Assembly: GCF_014202765.1 (NCBI RefSeq) | Contig: NZ_JACHHN010000009.1 | Span: 1-64,000, forward strand | Direction: 5' to 3' | Length of the DNA: 64,000 nucleotides | DNA from: Silvimonas terrae | Lineage (GTDB): Bacteria; Pseudomonadota; Gammaproteobacteria; Burkholderiales; Chitinibacteraceae | Shown here: in pieces, positions 53,655 through 62,338 of the stretch | Layout: the number at the start of each line of letters is the position of its first letter | Numbering within the stretch: the stretch's first letter is position 1 | Notes under the pieces: model-generated | The model's database searches: none | Seen by the model: only the letters and a program-made list of their open reading frames with translations | What the model was told of the DNA's origin: nothing | Translations under genes and position numbers: made by a program

Positions 53655-56600
53655 TCAATTGAGCTTGAACGCCGCCCGCGTGGTCGGGCCGCCATCTTTG
53701 GGCTTGTCTGCGCCACCGCCATCGACACGCGGCTGGGTGACATAAAGCCGGGCGGCATCCACGCCTTTTTGCTGCAAGAAATCTTTCACCGCCAGACTGC
53801 GTTGGGACGCCAGTTGCCGCAAGTCGTTGTCATTGACTGGCAGGTGCGCGAACAGTTGTTTTTCCATTTCTTCGGTCGGCAGGGATTTATCCATGCCAAT
53901 CAGGTTGGTCGGTTTATCCGGGAACTTGGCCTGTTTGTAGACCCGGGTCAGCAACTGCGGGTATTCCTGCGGGGTGATTTCCAGCGCAGATTCATCCGTG
54001 ACCGTTTCGCCACGGTCGGTCAGTTGCCGCGCCTTGATCGCCTTCATGCGCGATTGCACCATCTGTTTGCGCAATCCCACCAGGTCGATATTCGGGTCGG
54101 CCCAACCGGTGATTTCCATCTTGATCGCCGGGCGATCGGTCAGCGCTTTTTGCAGCTTATCCAGGCTGTCCTGGGTTTTGGTATCCAGTACGGCGGAGCC
54201 CGGTTCAAAGGGGGCGTAGGCAAATTGCGGGCCGCCGCCAAACGCGTTGGCCAACAGGTCAAATGGCGCGGTGATGGCTTTTTCCAGCAGGTTGACGATG
54301 ACCTTGATGATCAAGCCGCCCACGCTGAATTGCGGGTCATCCAGCGAGCCGGCCACCGGCAAATCCAGATTGATCTGGCCGTTGTGATCGGTCAGCAAAG
54401 ACAGTGCAAGGCGCACCGGCAGTTTGGTGGCGTCCGGACTATCGACCTTGTCGCCCAGGGTGAGCTGGTCGAGCATGATCTTGTTCTGCGCCTGGAGCTT
54501 GCGGTTGGCAATCTGGTAGTGCACGTCCATCGAGAGCTTGCCTTTCTCGATGCCGTAGCCGGCGTATTTGGCCGAATAGGTCGATGCCGCCGCCAGTTCA
54601 TAGCCTTTCACGGAGGCCGTGATATCCAGGAACAATTGTTGTGCCAGCGGGTTGAGCTGACCGCTGACCGCGACCGGGGCAATGCGGTCCACACTGCCTT
54701 TGATATCCAGCGTGGCGCGGGCGTCTTCGGCAGAAGAAAGACCGCTGATGGTCCCGCCCATATCGGTCAGGTTGGCCGTGTAATTAGGCTTCACAAAGTT
54801 GTCGGTGTAATTGATATTGCCGCCCGCCAGCTTGATGGTGCCGATGCGGATCGGCGGCAATGGTTTGGCCGGCGGCGCGTTCACCGGGGCGGAGGCGATC
54901 GCACCCGGTTTGGGTGTTGGCGTGGGCGTTGCGGCTTGCGGGGCCGAGGCGTTCATCCCGGTATTGGTCAGGGACACCCGTTGCCCGCGCGGCTGCCCTT
55001 CTTTGACGACGATGTCCGCCAGGTTCAGGTGACCATCCGGGTATAGCACCAGGCGGGAGTAAAAGTTTTGCAGCGCGACGGTATTGACGTTGACGCGCAG
55101 CGGTTCAAAGCGCGCGTCGATCCCGTTGACGTCCAGCGATTTCCATTTAAGAAAATCTTCGCCAGAGACCTTGTCGATCGAATACAGATCAGCGACCCGC
55201 AGATTGCCCTTGTAACTGCCGGTGAATTTGGGCGCCGTGCCAAAGACCAGATCGCCTTTCATGGAGACCTTGATGGTCGGCACAGTCACATTCAGCCAGC
55301 GCGAGAAATACGCCTGACCATAGCCGATATCCAGATTCTGCAAATTGAGCTTGAGCTTGCCGGCGGCCGGCGTGTTGGCAACCGAGCCAGAGACCTCGTA
55401 CTTGCCACCATGCCCCCCCAGTGCCTGTAGTTTGATGTCGGTGGGTGTGGCGGACGGGTAATCAATCGGCCCGGTTTGTAGCGTCAGGCTTTTGAGCGTG
55501 ACCGGCGGCAGCTTGGGCAACTGGTGATCCAGAAAGCGCGAACTGAAGTTGCTCACCGCAATACCGCTGGCGGTCACGCGCAGCGGTTTGCTGGCCGCAG
55601 TGCTACTGGTATGCGCATTGCCCGTCGGCTGCGGTTTGACGATGCGGGTCCAGTCAATCTGGCCATCGGTAGCGCGGGCGGCATTCCAGACCGGGTCGGT
55701 CAGCGCCACCTGCCCCAGATGGTAACGCTGCGCCGGCAAATCCAGTGCGGCCCCCGTCAGCGAGAACTTGCCCCACTGCAGGTTGCCATCTTTGATGTCC
55801 GGCAGATTGAGCTTGAGGTGGCTGATACTGGTATCAATCCCCGAAATCTGTGGCAACTCGCCCGGGGCCATGTGCACCGTGCTGTGCCAATCCAGCGTGC
55901 CATCGGCCAGCGTGGCGTTCAGAAACGAACCCACATACGGCTGATAGCGTGCCAGGGAGAGACCAGTAATCGTCAGGTCTGTTTGCACAGACAGGGGCTG
56001 CAAGGTCAGTGTGCCTTGCTGGCTGAGCTTTTCCCCGGCCGTGGTGACCGCATTCAATTGCATGGCAACGGGCGTTTTACTGTCCAGCGAGACATGCTGC
56101 AGCGTCAGGTCCAGCGGGTCCACCGAGGTACTGAACGCCGGTTTGACCGCTTCATCAATCCAGTCCACGCGGGATTTGCGCAGCGCCACACTGGCAATGG
56201 CCAGATCGGGCGGGCTGCCGGCCGCAGCGGTCTCCGCCCCGGCGGCAGATGCTGCGGCACTGGCCGGTCTGGCCTGGGCTTTGGCCGGTGCCAACGCCTG
56301 CAGCCAGTTCAGGGACCCATCCGCGGCATGCGCGACCGTCAGATGCAAACCCTCTGTTTCGACACTTTGCAGGTGATACACCCCGGCCAGCGGGCGGACG
56401 TCTGCCAGCACCGTGCGCATCTTGGGCAAAACCAGCAAGGGCTTGCCTGCGGCATCAGTCAGATCCACATCGCGCAACTGGGCGGAGCCTGTCAGACGCA
56501 ATTGCGGGGCGTTATGTTCTTGCCGGAACACCAGTTGCAACTGGCTATCGAACTTGGCGGCCGGCAAGCGCAGACCCAGTTCTACCGGCACATACTTGAG

Positions 56601-57323
56601 ATAAGACGGGATATCCAGCCCGTCTACCTTCAGGTCGACCGAGGTCTGGCGGGTATTTTCAAAGGGCGTGGTTTTGCCGTGGATTTCAAAGGGCGAGCCA
56701 TCCAGCTTGAAGGCAAGGCTGGGTTCAACTTCGGTTTCCACAAACACCGGCAGGCTGGAGATAAACGGGATGCCCAGATCAATGGCCGTGACCGCACTTT
56801 GCTTGTTGACAACACGATCATCAAAATCGATCCGCCCGTTGTTGAGCCGGATGTTATAGAGCGCAAACCGGGGGAGCCCTTCCTCTTTCCTGGGCTTGGG
56901 TTCTGCGGCGGGCTTGAGCAGATCAGACCAGTTGTATTGCTGGGCGCCGGTGCGCTGCACCCAGATATACGGCGTATCGAGCGTCAGCTTTGATAACACC
57001 GGGCCCCGGCGCCAGAGGGATGCCCAGTCCAGATTGGCCGTAATGTGCGCAGCCGACAACACGGTTTTGTTGTGTTCACGCACATCCAGACCATCCAGCC
57101 GCGCCTGCAGTGTGAACGGGTTGAAAGCCATTCCCGCCACGGTAGTCGGGCGTTGCAGCGCGGCGCTGAGTGCTTTTTCCAGTTGCGGACGGGCCAGCCA
57201 GGGCACCAGTAAAAAACCCAGGATGGAAATCGCCACCAGTAGCACCACCAATCCTGTCAGCCAGCGCACAATGCGACCTGGCGTTTGCACAAAAGCGGTG
57301 ATCCTGGTGGGCAGGGCAGGCAT
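53655..57323 (-). CDS. DUF748-domain envelope protein (AsmA-like, 1222 residues)
   Basis: Very large protein anchored by one N-terminal membrane helix (about residues 20-42), the rest periplasmic. Repeated beta-strand units of the AsmA/DUF748 type run through residues 60-950, for example PYIWVQRTG, RFALYNIRLNNGRIDFDDRV and IRIGTIKLAGGNINYTDNFV. The C-terminal 250 residues have an OmpA-like or helical tail starting near FEPGSAVLDTKTQDSLDKLQ. Relatives are bridge-like lipid-transfer candidates or envelope-integrity proteins. The ATG at 57323 gives the correct membrane anchor; in-frame upstream codons add 69 unlike residues. Confidence 0.85.
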   Translation of the reverse strand: MPALPTRITAFVQTPGRIVRWLTGLVVLLVAISILGFLLVPWLARPQLEKALSAALQRPTTVAGMAFNPFTLQARLDGLDVREHNKTVLSAAHITANLDWASLWRRGPVLSKLTLDTPYIWVQRTGAQQYNWSDLLKPAAEPKPRKEEGLPRFALYNIRLNNGRIDFDDRVVNKQSAVTAIDLGIPFISSLPVFVETEVEPSLAFKLDGSPFEIHGKTTPFENTRQTSVDLKVDGLDIPSYLKYVPVELGLRLPAAKFDSQLQLVFRQEHNAPQLRLTGSAQLRDVDLTDAAGKPLLVLPKMRTVLADVRPLAGVYHLQSVETEGLHLTVAHAADGSLNWLQALAPAKAQARPASAAASAAGAETAAAGSPPDLAIASVALRKSRVDWIDEAVKPAFSTSVDPLDLTLQHVSLDSKTPVAMQLNAVTTAGEKLSQQGTLTLQPLSVQTDLTITGLSLARYQPYVGSFLNATLADGTLDWHSTVHMAPGELPQISGIDTSISHLKLNLPDIKDGNLQWGKFSLTGAALDLPAQRYHLGQVALTDPVWNAARATDGQIDWTRIVKPQPTGNAHTSSTAASKPLRVTASGIAVSNFSSRFLDHQLPKLPPVTLKSLTLQTGPIDYPSATPTDIKLQALGGHGGKYEVSGSVANTPAAGKLKLNLQNLDIGYGQAYFSRWLNVTVPTIKVSMKGDLVFGTAPKFTGSYKGNLRVADLYSIDKVSGEDFLKWKSLDVNGIDARFEPLRVNVNTVALQNFYSRLVLYPDGHLNLADIVVKEGQPRGQRVSLTNTGMNASAPQAATPTPTPKPGAIASAPVNAPPAKPLPPIRIGTIKLAGGNINYTDNFVKPNYTANLTDMGGTISGLSSAEDARATLDIKGSVDRIAPVAVSGQLNPLAQQLFLDITASVKGYELAAASTYSAKYAGYGIEKGKLSMDVHYQIANRKLQAQNKIMLDQLTLGDKVDSPDATKLPVRLALSLLTDHNGQINLDLPVAGSLDDPQFSVGGLIIKVIVNLLEKAITAPFDLLANAFGGGPQFAYAPFEPGSAVLDTKTQDSLDKLQKALTDRPAIKMEITGWADPNIDLVGLRKQMVQSRMKAIKARQLTDRGETVTDESALEITPQEYPQLLTRVYKQAKFPDKPTNLIGMDKSLPTEEMEKQLFAHLPVNDNDLRQLASQRSLAVKDFLQQKGVDAARLYVTQPRVDGGGADKPKDGGPTTRAAFKLN

Positions 57324-57776
57324 GCAGGTAATTCCGTAGAGGGTCAGACCGAAAATCAGACTATGGTGACAAAACGGGCATCCATTCTGCGCGATGCTCC
57401 GTACATGCAATAGGTATAGGCGTATTCTTACGCGGGGGCCAGACGGTAAAACGGGGGTCAATGTCGCGGGCAGATCACACAATGTATGCCGCTGATACAA
57501 ACCAAACCGGCATTCTGGCTGCTTGCGCATGTAAGCAGGCTTCCCGCCGGGCCGCCTTACCGCTTAAAATCACAATTATAAGAATGATCAGAATTGATAT
57601 GACCTGGGCACTTTACAAACTGCCTGGAAACCGGAGTGAACCAGAGTACCTTTGCAAATGTCATTACCGGGCGGCCATTATGGCCGGGACGTAATGTCAA
57701 TGCCATGGCGCATTTCACTTGATCGGGCGTTAACCATGCCCGAGTGACTTTTGAATTCAGACCCGGATTAATCAAC
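57324..57776. other. Divergent intergenic region between DUF748 and STAS genes
   Basis: No gene is recognised in these 453 bases. The region contains the interrupted palindrome listed at 57662-57696 and an A/T-rich stretch around 57565-57600 (AAAATCACAATTATAAG) that is the most promoter-like part. Confidence 0.4.
57662..57696. promoter_or_regulatory. Concentric palindrome upstream of the STAS gene
   Basis: CATTAC N5 GGCCAT T ATGGCC N5 GTAATG: two perfect 6-bp inverted repeats sharing one centre (57679), 35 bp overall. It lies 80 bases before the STAS-gene start and could be a dimeric repressor site or an mRNA hairpin. Confidence 0.45.
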
Positions 57777-59048
57777 GTGGTTTTTTCGTTTTTCAAGAAA
57801 AAAGAGGGTGACGGCAAACCGGAGACGCAACCTGGCGGTCCGGTCACGTCTCCGCGCGCACCTGCCCCGGCCCCCGTTGCCGATGGCAACACTCGCCCGG
57901 CACCTGCCGCAGCGAACGCTGCACCTGCACCAGCGGCCAAAGGCGCCGCACCCGCGCCCGCCGCACCGGAATCGTCCAGCTACAACCTGCAAGAACTGAC
58001 TATTGAAGTTGAGGACAGCAGCGGCGCCCATCTGAACGAGGCCGAAGAAGAAGCCGTTGTGCTATACGCCAATGGCCAGACTGCGGCCGCAGCGACCAGT
58101 CTGCGCGGCACCTTGCAGGCCATCAGCGGCCAACGCCGCGTCGAAACCTGGGCCATGCTGTTTGAGCTGTACCAGCAACTGAACAAGCGCGCTGATTTTG
58201 ACGAACTGGCGCTCTTGTATGTGGTGGAATTTGAATCTACCCCGCCGTTGTGGCGTGAAGGCGGCCCTGTTGCTGCCACAAGCAGCGCCCCCGCTGCCGC
58301 CTCTGCGGGCTATATCGCGTTGCCGGCCCAGATGAACGGAGACAACACCTCCAAAGAGGTCGACCGTCTGGTCAAGACGTGTAAATCCGGCACGCCGGTC
58401 AAGCTGGATATGGCCAAAGTCACCGCGATCGACAGCATGGCGGCTGCCGAGTTGTTGTTTGGCTGGCAAAGCGTGCGCAAGGTGGGCAGCGTGGTGCAGA
58501 TTGTCGGTGCGGACAATATGATCAAACTGTTGAGCGCCCGGATCGAGCCTGGCCGTACCGCACCCGCTGAAGCGCCTTACTGGTTGCTGTTGCTGGAAAC
58601 CACGCAGGCCACCGGTAACCAGGATGCATTTGAGAACCTGGCCATTGATTACGCCGTGACCTACGAAGTATCGCCGCCGTCGTGGGATGGCTCTGCGGTG
58701 TTTACTGCGCCGGCCCCCAAAGCCGCTGCGGCCAAATCGCCCCAAGCCGCGACGCCAACCCCGTCCACCCACTCACCCGACCGCCTGGTGCTCTCTGGTG
58801 CGTTGCTGCAAGGCGCCGCCGCGCAAATGCAGAGCATCCGGGACTTTGCCAGTCAGCAAACCAAACCCGTGCTGGATTTTCGCGATGTGACCCGCGTGGA
58901 TTTCGAAACCGCTGGCCAGATGCTGAATCTGGCCATGGAATTGGTGCAAAAAGGCGTAGTGGTACGGATTGCCGCTGCCAATGCGCTGGTCGCCGGCATG
59001 CTGCGCTTGATGGGCATTGGCGATCTGGTGGAGATTGGCGGGAACTGA
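57777..59048 (+). CDS. STAS-domain protein upstream of hslV
   Basis: Cytoplasmic protein of about 423 residues. The GTG at 57777 starts [14 protein letters not shown]; a GTG at 57744 is possible. A Pro/Ala-rich linker occupies residues 20-70. A helical segment (85-170, with [22 protein letters not shown]) is followed by one STAS-like region (about 175-260, [20 protein letters not shown]), a repeat of the helical end ([17 protein letters not shown]), a second Pro/Ala linker and a C-terminal STAS domain (about 330-423, [20 protein letters not shown]). Two STAS units with their linkers suggest internal duplication. Role unknown. Confidence 0.75.
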   Translation: MVFSFFKKKEGDGKPETQPGGPVTSPRAPAPAPVADGNTRPAPAAANAAPAPAAKGAAPAPAAPESSSYNLQELTIEVEDSSGAHLNEAEEEAVVLYANGQTAAAATSLRGTLQAISGQRRVETWAMLFELYQQLNKRADFDELALLYVVEFESTPPLWREGGPVAATSSAPAAASAGYIALPAQMNGDNTSKEVDRLVKTCKSGTPVKLDMAKVTAIDSMAAAELLFGWQSVRKVGSVVQIVGADNMIKLLSARIEPGRTAPAEAPYWLLLLETTQATGNQDAFENLAIDYAVTYEVSPPSWDGSAVFTAPAPKAAAAKSPQAATPTPSTHSPDRLVLSGALLQGAAAQMQSIRDFASQQTKPVLDFRDVTRVDFETAGQMLNLAMELVQKGVVVRIAAANALVAGMLRLMGIGDLVEIGGN

Positions 59049-59074
59049 TGCCGCCGTGCTGCGCGCTCCACCCC

Positions 59075-59097
59075 AAGCCCGGCCCTGCGCCGGGCTT
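59075..59097 (+). terminator. Terminator between the STAS gene and hslV
   Basis: AAGCCCGGC CCTGC GCCGGGCTT followed by GTTGCTTTGT. This suggests hslV has its own promoter. Confidence 0.7.
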
Positions 59098-59175
59098 GTT
59101 GCTTTGTCACGCTTGAACAGATCCGCAAACGTCCCCACTTGCTCTTCAACAACCTTTGACTGGCAGGAAGAATTC

Positions 59176-59721
59176 ATGGAGCAATTTGACGGAACAACGA
59201 TCGTCTCGGTCCGCCGTGGCAGTGATGTCGCAGTGGGTGGTGATGGCCAGGTCACGCTGGGCAATGTCGTGATCAAGGGCACCGCGCGCAAAGTACGCAA
59301 GCTGTACAACGACAAAGTAATTGTCGGCTTTGCTGGCGGCACGGCTGATGCCTTTACGCTGTTTGAACGGTTTGAATCCAAGCTGGAAAAACACCAGGGC
59401 AACCTGACGCGCGCCGCCGTAGAACTGGCCAAGGACTGGCGTACCGACCGCATGCTGCGCCGGCTGGAAGCCATGCTGATCGTGGCAGACCCCACCGCTA
59501 CGCTGGTGATTACCGGTAATGGTGACGTACTGGAGCCTGAGCAAGGCATTGCCGCCATTGGTTCTGGCGGGGCTTACGCGCAGGCCGCTGCCCGCGCATT
59601 GCTGGAGCACACCGATCTGCCACCGGCCCTCATCGTGAAAAAAGCGCTGGAGATCGCCGGCGACATCTGTATTTATACCAACCAGAACCACGTGGTTGAG
59701 ACGTTCACCGAAACGCCTTGA
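59176..59721 (+). CDS. hslV: ATP-dependent protease subunit HslV (ClpQ)
   Basis: Proteasome-like peptidase of 181 residues that degrades proteins unfolded by HslU. The start [15 protein letters not shown] shows a six-residue propeptide before the catalytic Thr7, which must be exposed by processing, as in other betaproteobacteria; E. coli HslV has only the initiator Met. [15 protein letters not shown] and the [14 protein letters not shown] helix are typical. AGGAAG lies upstream of the ATG. No hslU gene follows within the window. Confidence 0.95.
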   Translation: MEQFDGTTIVSVRRGSDVAVGGDGQVTLGNVVIKGTARKVRKLYNDKVIVGFAGGTADAFTLFERFESKLEKHQGNLTRAAVELAKDWRTDRMLRRLEAMLIVADPTATLVITGNGDVLEPEQGIAAIGSGGAYAQAAARALLEHTDLPPALIVKKALEIAGDICIYTNQNHVVETFTETP

Positions 59722-59738
59722 TCCGCACGCTCTGACCG

Positions 59739-59761
59739 GCCGGCGCAAGCCGGCTTTTTTT
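59739..59761 (+). terminator. Terminator after hslV
   Basis: GCCGGC GCAA GCCGGC followed by seven T residues, 17 bases past the hslV stop. Confidence 0.88.
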
Positions 59762-59809
59762 CGGGCTGCCGCCGAAACAACACCGCCGGCCACGCCATCC
59801 ACGGCGCAA

Positions 59810-59839
59810 CCGCACTTTGTGCGGTAGCTGAGCTAAAAT
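59810..59839 (+). promoter_or_regulatory. birA promoter region with a 15-bp palindrome
   Basis: CCGCAC TTT GTGCGG (59810-59824) lies just upstream of a -10-like TAAAAT (59834-59839), 8 bases before the birA ATG. The position could fit repressor control near the -35 region; the very short leader makes the promoter call tentative. Confidence 0.3.
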
Positions 59840-59846
59840 CTGCGCC

Positions 59847-60800
59847 ATGAACCATACCCTTGCCTGTTTGCGGCACCTGAATGCCGAAAACTTTGTTTCT
59901 GGTGCCTTGATTGCCCAGGCGCTGGATTTGTCTCGTGCCAGCGTCTCCACCGCACTGGCCATGGCAGAAAACTACGGTGTCACGCTGGAACGCAAACATG
60001 GCGTGGGCTATCGGCTGACTGAATCCATCGACTGGCTGGATGCGCGGGAAATCCAGCGGCTGCTGCCGCGCCACGGGGTATTGCATGTGGATGTGGCAGA
60101 CCGGACAGACTCGACCAACCGGCAGTTGCTGGCAGCGCCAGCGCATGGCCTGGCGCTGGCGGCAGAATGGCAGGAGCAAGGCCGTGGCCGCATGGGTCGC
60201 CGCTGGCAAGGCCGTGTCGGTGGCACCCTGATGTTCTCGCTCGCCTGGTCCTTTCCGGGCGGCGCGACCACCCTGGCCGGCTTGCCGCTGGCCATCGGCA
60301 GCATTGTGGCGGAAACCATCGCACAATGTGGCGTCGAGCAGATCGCGCTCAAATGGCCCAACGACTTGTTGATTGGAGATGCCAAGGTCGGTGGCATTCT
60401 GATTGAACTGACCGGCGATGCGCTGGGCCCGGCGTGGGCGGTGATCGGCATCGGCCTGAACATGCTGCCGCCGGCAGTGGAGGTGGACAAGATTGTCACC
60501 GGCCTGAACGCGCATGGACTCAATGTATCGCGCAATGACCTGCTGGCCCGTTTGCTGGAAAAACTGGAACACGGCCTGGAACGCTTTGCCCGCAACGGCT
60601 TTGGCGATTTTCACGCTGACTGGGAACGCCGCCACGCCTGGCAAGGCCTGCCGGTGACGCTCAGCCGGCCGGATGGCCAGCATCAAGCCGGCATTGCCGC
60701 TGGGGTCACCGCCGATGGCGCTCTGCGCCTGGCCGACGCCAGCGGTATTGAAACCTTGATTCATGCGGGCGATGTCAGCCTGCGCCTTGCGGGCAACTAA
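59847..60800 (+). CDS. birA: Biotin--[acetyl-CoA-carboxylase] ligase / biotin repressor BirA
   Basis: Protein of 317 residues that makes biotinyl-AMP and attaches biotin to the carboxylase carrier. An N-terminal winged helix (about 10-65, ASVSTALAMAENYGVTLERK) suggests that it is also a repressor. The catalytic domain has the GRGRMGRRW biotinoyl-AMP loop (about 111-119), LKWPNDLLI and GGILIELTGD. The C-terminal SH3-like cap is present. First gene of a birA-coaX-SPOR operon. Direct control of the bioF-bioH operon in this window is possible but no BirA box was recognised there. Confidence 0.94.
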   Translation: MNHTLACLRHLNAENFVSGALIAQALDLSRASVSTALAMAENYGVTLERKHGVGYRLTESIDWLDAREIQRLLPRHGVLHVDVADRTDSTNRQLLAAPAHGLALAAEWQEQGRGRMGRRWQGRVGGTLMFSLAWSFPGGATTLAGLPLAIGSIVAETIAQCGVEQIALKWPNDLLIGDAKVGGILIELTGDALGPAWAVIGIGLNMLPPAVEVDKIVTGLNAHGLNVSRNDLLARLLEKLEHGLERFARNGFGDFHADWERRHAWQGLPVTLSRPDGQHQAGIAAGVTADGALRLADASGIETLIHAGDVSLRLAGN

Positions 60801-60803
60801 GCC

Positions 60804-61562
60804 ATGATTCTGTTGCTTGATCTGGGCAATACCCGGCTGAAATGGGCGCATGCCCACACGCGCGCTGAGTGGGGCGACGTGGTTGAAGTGGAGGCCGCCG
60901 ATGATGCCGCCTGGCACAATCTGTTCTACGCCCTGCCCCGCCCGCAGCGCGTGCTGGCCTGCAGTGTCGGGCAGCCACATATCCGCGATTTTCTGACCCG
61001 CGCCGTGTTTGATTTGTGGGGTATCCAGATTGAGTGGCTGACGGTCACGCGTGAAGCGCTGGGCGTAGAAAACCGCTATCGCGTGCTGGAACAGCAGGGG
61101 CCGGATCGCTGGGCTTCGGTACTGGGTGCGCGCAGCTTGTTTCCCCATGAAGCGCTGGTGGTCGCCAATGCCGGTACGGCGCTGACAGTGGAAGCGCTAA
61201 CCGCAGATGGCGTCTATCTGGGGGGCAGCATCCAGCCTGGCTACCGGCTGATGAAACAATCCTTGTTCCAGGGTACCGCCCGCCTGCCACTGGCCGATGG
61301 GCGGGTCCATGACTATCCGACCTCGACCGAAGACGCCATCGAGACCGGCTGTCTGAGTGCCCTCACCGGCAGCATCGAATCCATGTTCGAACGACTGACG
61401 GGGCGCGCAGAAGAACCGCGCCTCTTGCTCACCGGCGGCGATGCACCCCGGTTGTCGGCGTATCTGAAAACCCCGCATCAACGGGTCGAGAACCTTGTTC
61501 TGCATGGCCTTGCCGCGCTGGCCTTCAGCGCTGCCCCAACCCGCACGGAACCTGACGCATGA
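60804..61562 (+). CDS. coaX: Type III pantothenate kinase CoaX
   Basis: Phosphorylates pantothenate, the first step of coenzyme A synthesis, in an ASKHA-fold enzyme. The 252-residue protein starts with ILLLDLGNTRLKWA, containing the phosphate motif DLGNT. It has the VVANAGTALTVEAL and YLGGSIQPGYRLMKQSL segments and a C-terminal LLTGGDAPRLSAYL motif. The gene lies three bases after birA and overlaps the SPOR gene by four, as commonly seen in related genomes. Confidence 0.94.
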   Translation: MILLLDLGNTRLKWAHAHTRAEWGDVVEVEAADDAAWHNLFYALPRPQRVLACSVGQPHIRDFLTRAVFDLWGIQIEWLTVTREALGVENRYRVLEQQGPDRWASVLGARSLFPHEALVVANAGTALTVEALTADGVYLGGSIQPGYRLMKQSLFQGTARLPLADGRVHDYPTSTEDAIETGCLSALTGSIESMFERLTGRAEEPRLLLTGGDAPRLSAYLKTPHQRVENLVLHGLAALAFSAAPTRTEPDA

Positions 61563-62317
61563 AATGGATTCTGGCCATTCTCCTGGTCGCCAACATTGTT
61601 TTTTTTGCGCTGGACAAGTTTTTTCCCAACGCACTGCCGACCATTTTGCCCTTGCATGAGGTCAACGCCGATAAAGTGCATATCGTGACGGGCAACGCGG
61701 GCTTTGCCAGCCAACCGGCCGCCAGTACCGCCGCCACCGCGTCAGAGACCAGCAGCGCAACGCCAGCACCGTCACCAGAACCCACGGCAGCACCGACCCC
61801 CGTCAAGACGGCCGCCACGCCCACCCCGGCGCCGGTAGCACAAGTCACCACCAGCGGGCCGCAAGTGTGTCTGCGCTGGACCGGGCTGACCGGCGATCAG
61901 GCAGATACCGCACGCACCCGCCTCAAGGCGTTGAAGATCGTGGCCAATGAACAAAATCTGGGCGCCAATGCCAAGGTCTGGGTGTACATCCCGCCGCAAC
62001 CCGATCTGGATGCGGCCAAGCGCAAGGCAGAACAATTGGCCGAGTTGCAGATTGATGACTACTTTGTGGTCAACAACGGCAGCAAATGGCAAAACGCCAT
62101 TTCGCTTGGGGTGTACTCCACGCATGAAGCGGGGGAACGCCGCCTGGCCGATCTGCGTGCCAAGGGGGTGAAATCTGCCGTCGTCCGTGACAAGGACGAT
62201 GCGCTGCGTCATACCAGCTTTATCGTCAAAGGCATCACGGACACCCAGCGCGACGCCCTGCAAAAAGCCAGCGCGACCCTCAAGGGAACCGTGCTGGAGC
62301 CCACGCCCTGCGGTTAA
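61559..62317 (+). CDS. SPOR-domain inner-membrane protein
   Basis: Bitopic protein of 252 residues: one N-terminal helix (about 1-23, MKWILAILLVANIVFFALD), a Thr/Ala/Pro-rich periplasmic linker (about 50-100), then a cysteine-containing alpha/beta region and a C-terminal SPOR-like domain (about 150-235, with NGSKWQNAISLGVYSTHEAG). SPOR domains bind septal glycan lacking stem peptides. Its ATG overlaps the coaX stop. A role at the division site is inference from the domain. Confidence 0.82.
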   Translation: MKWILAILLVANIVFFALDKFFPNALPTILPLHEVNADKVHIVTGNAGFASQPAASTAATASETSSATPAPSPEPTAAPTPVKTAATPTPAPVAQVTTSGPQVCLRWTGLTGDQADTARTRLKALKIVANEQNLGANAKVWVYIPPQPDLDAAKRKAEQLAELQIDDYFVVNNGSKWQNAISLGVYSTHEAGERRLADLRAKGVKSAVVRDKDDALRHTSFIVKGITDTQRDALQKASATLKGTVLEPTPCG

Positions 62318-62338
62318 GCACGGCATGGGTCCGGGCGG

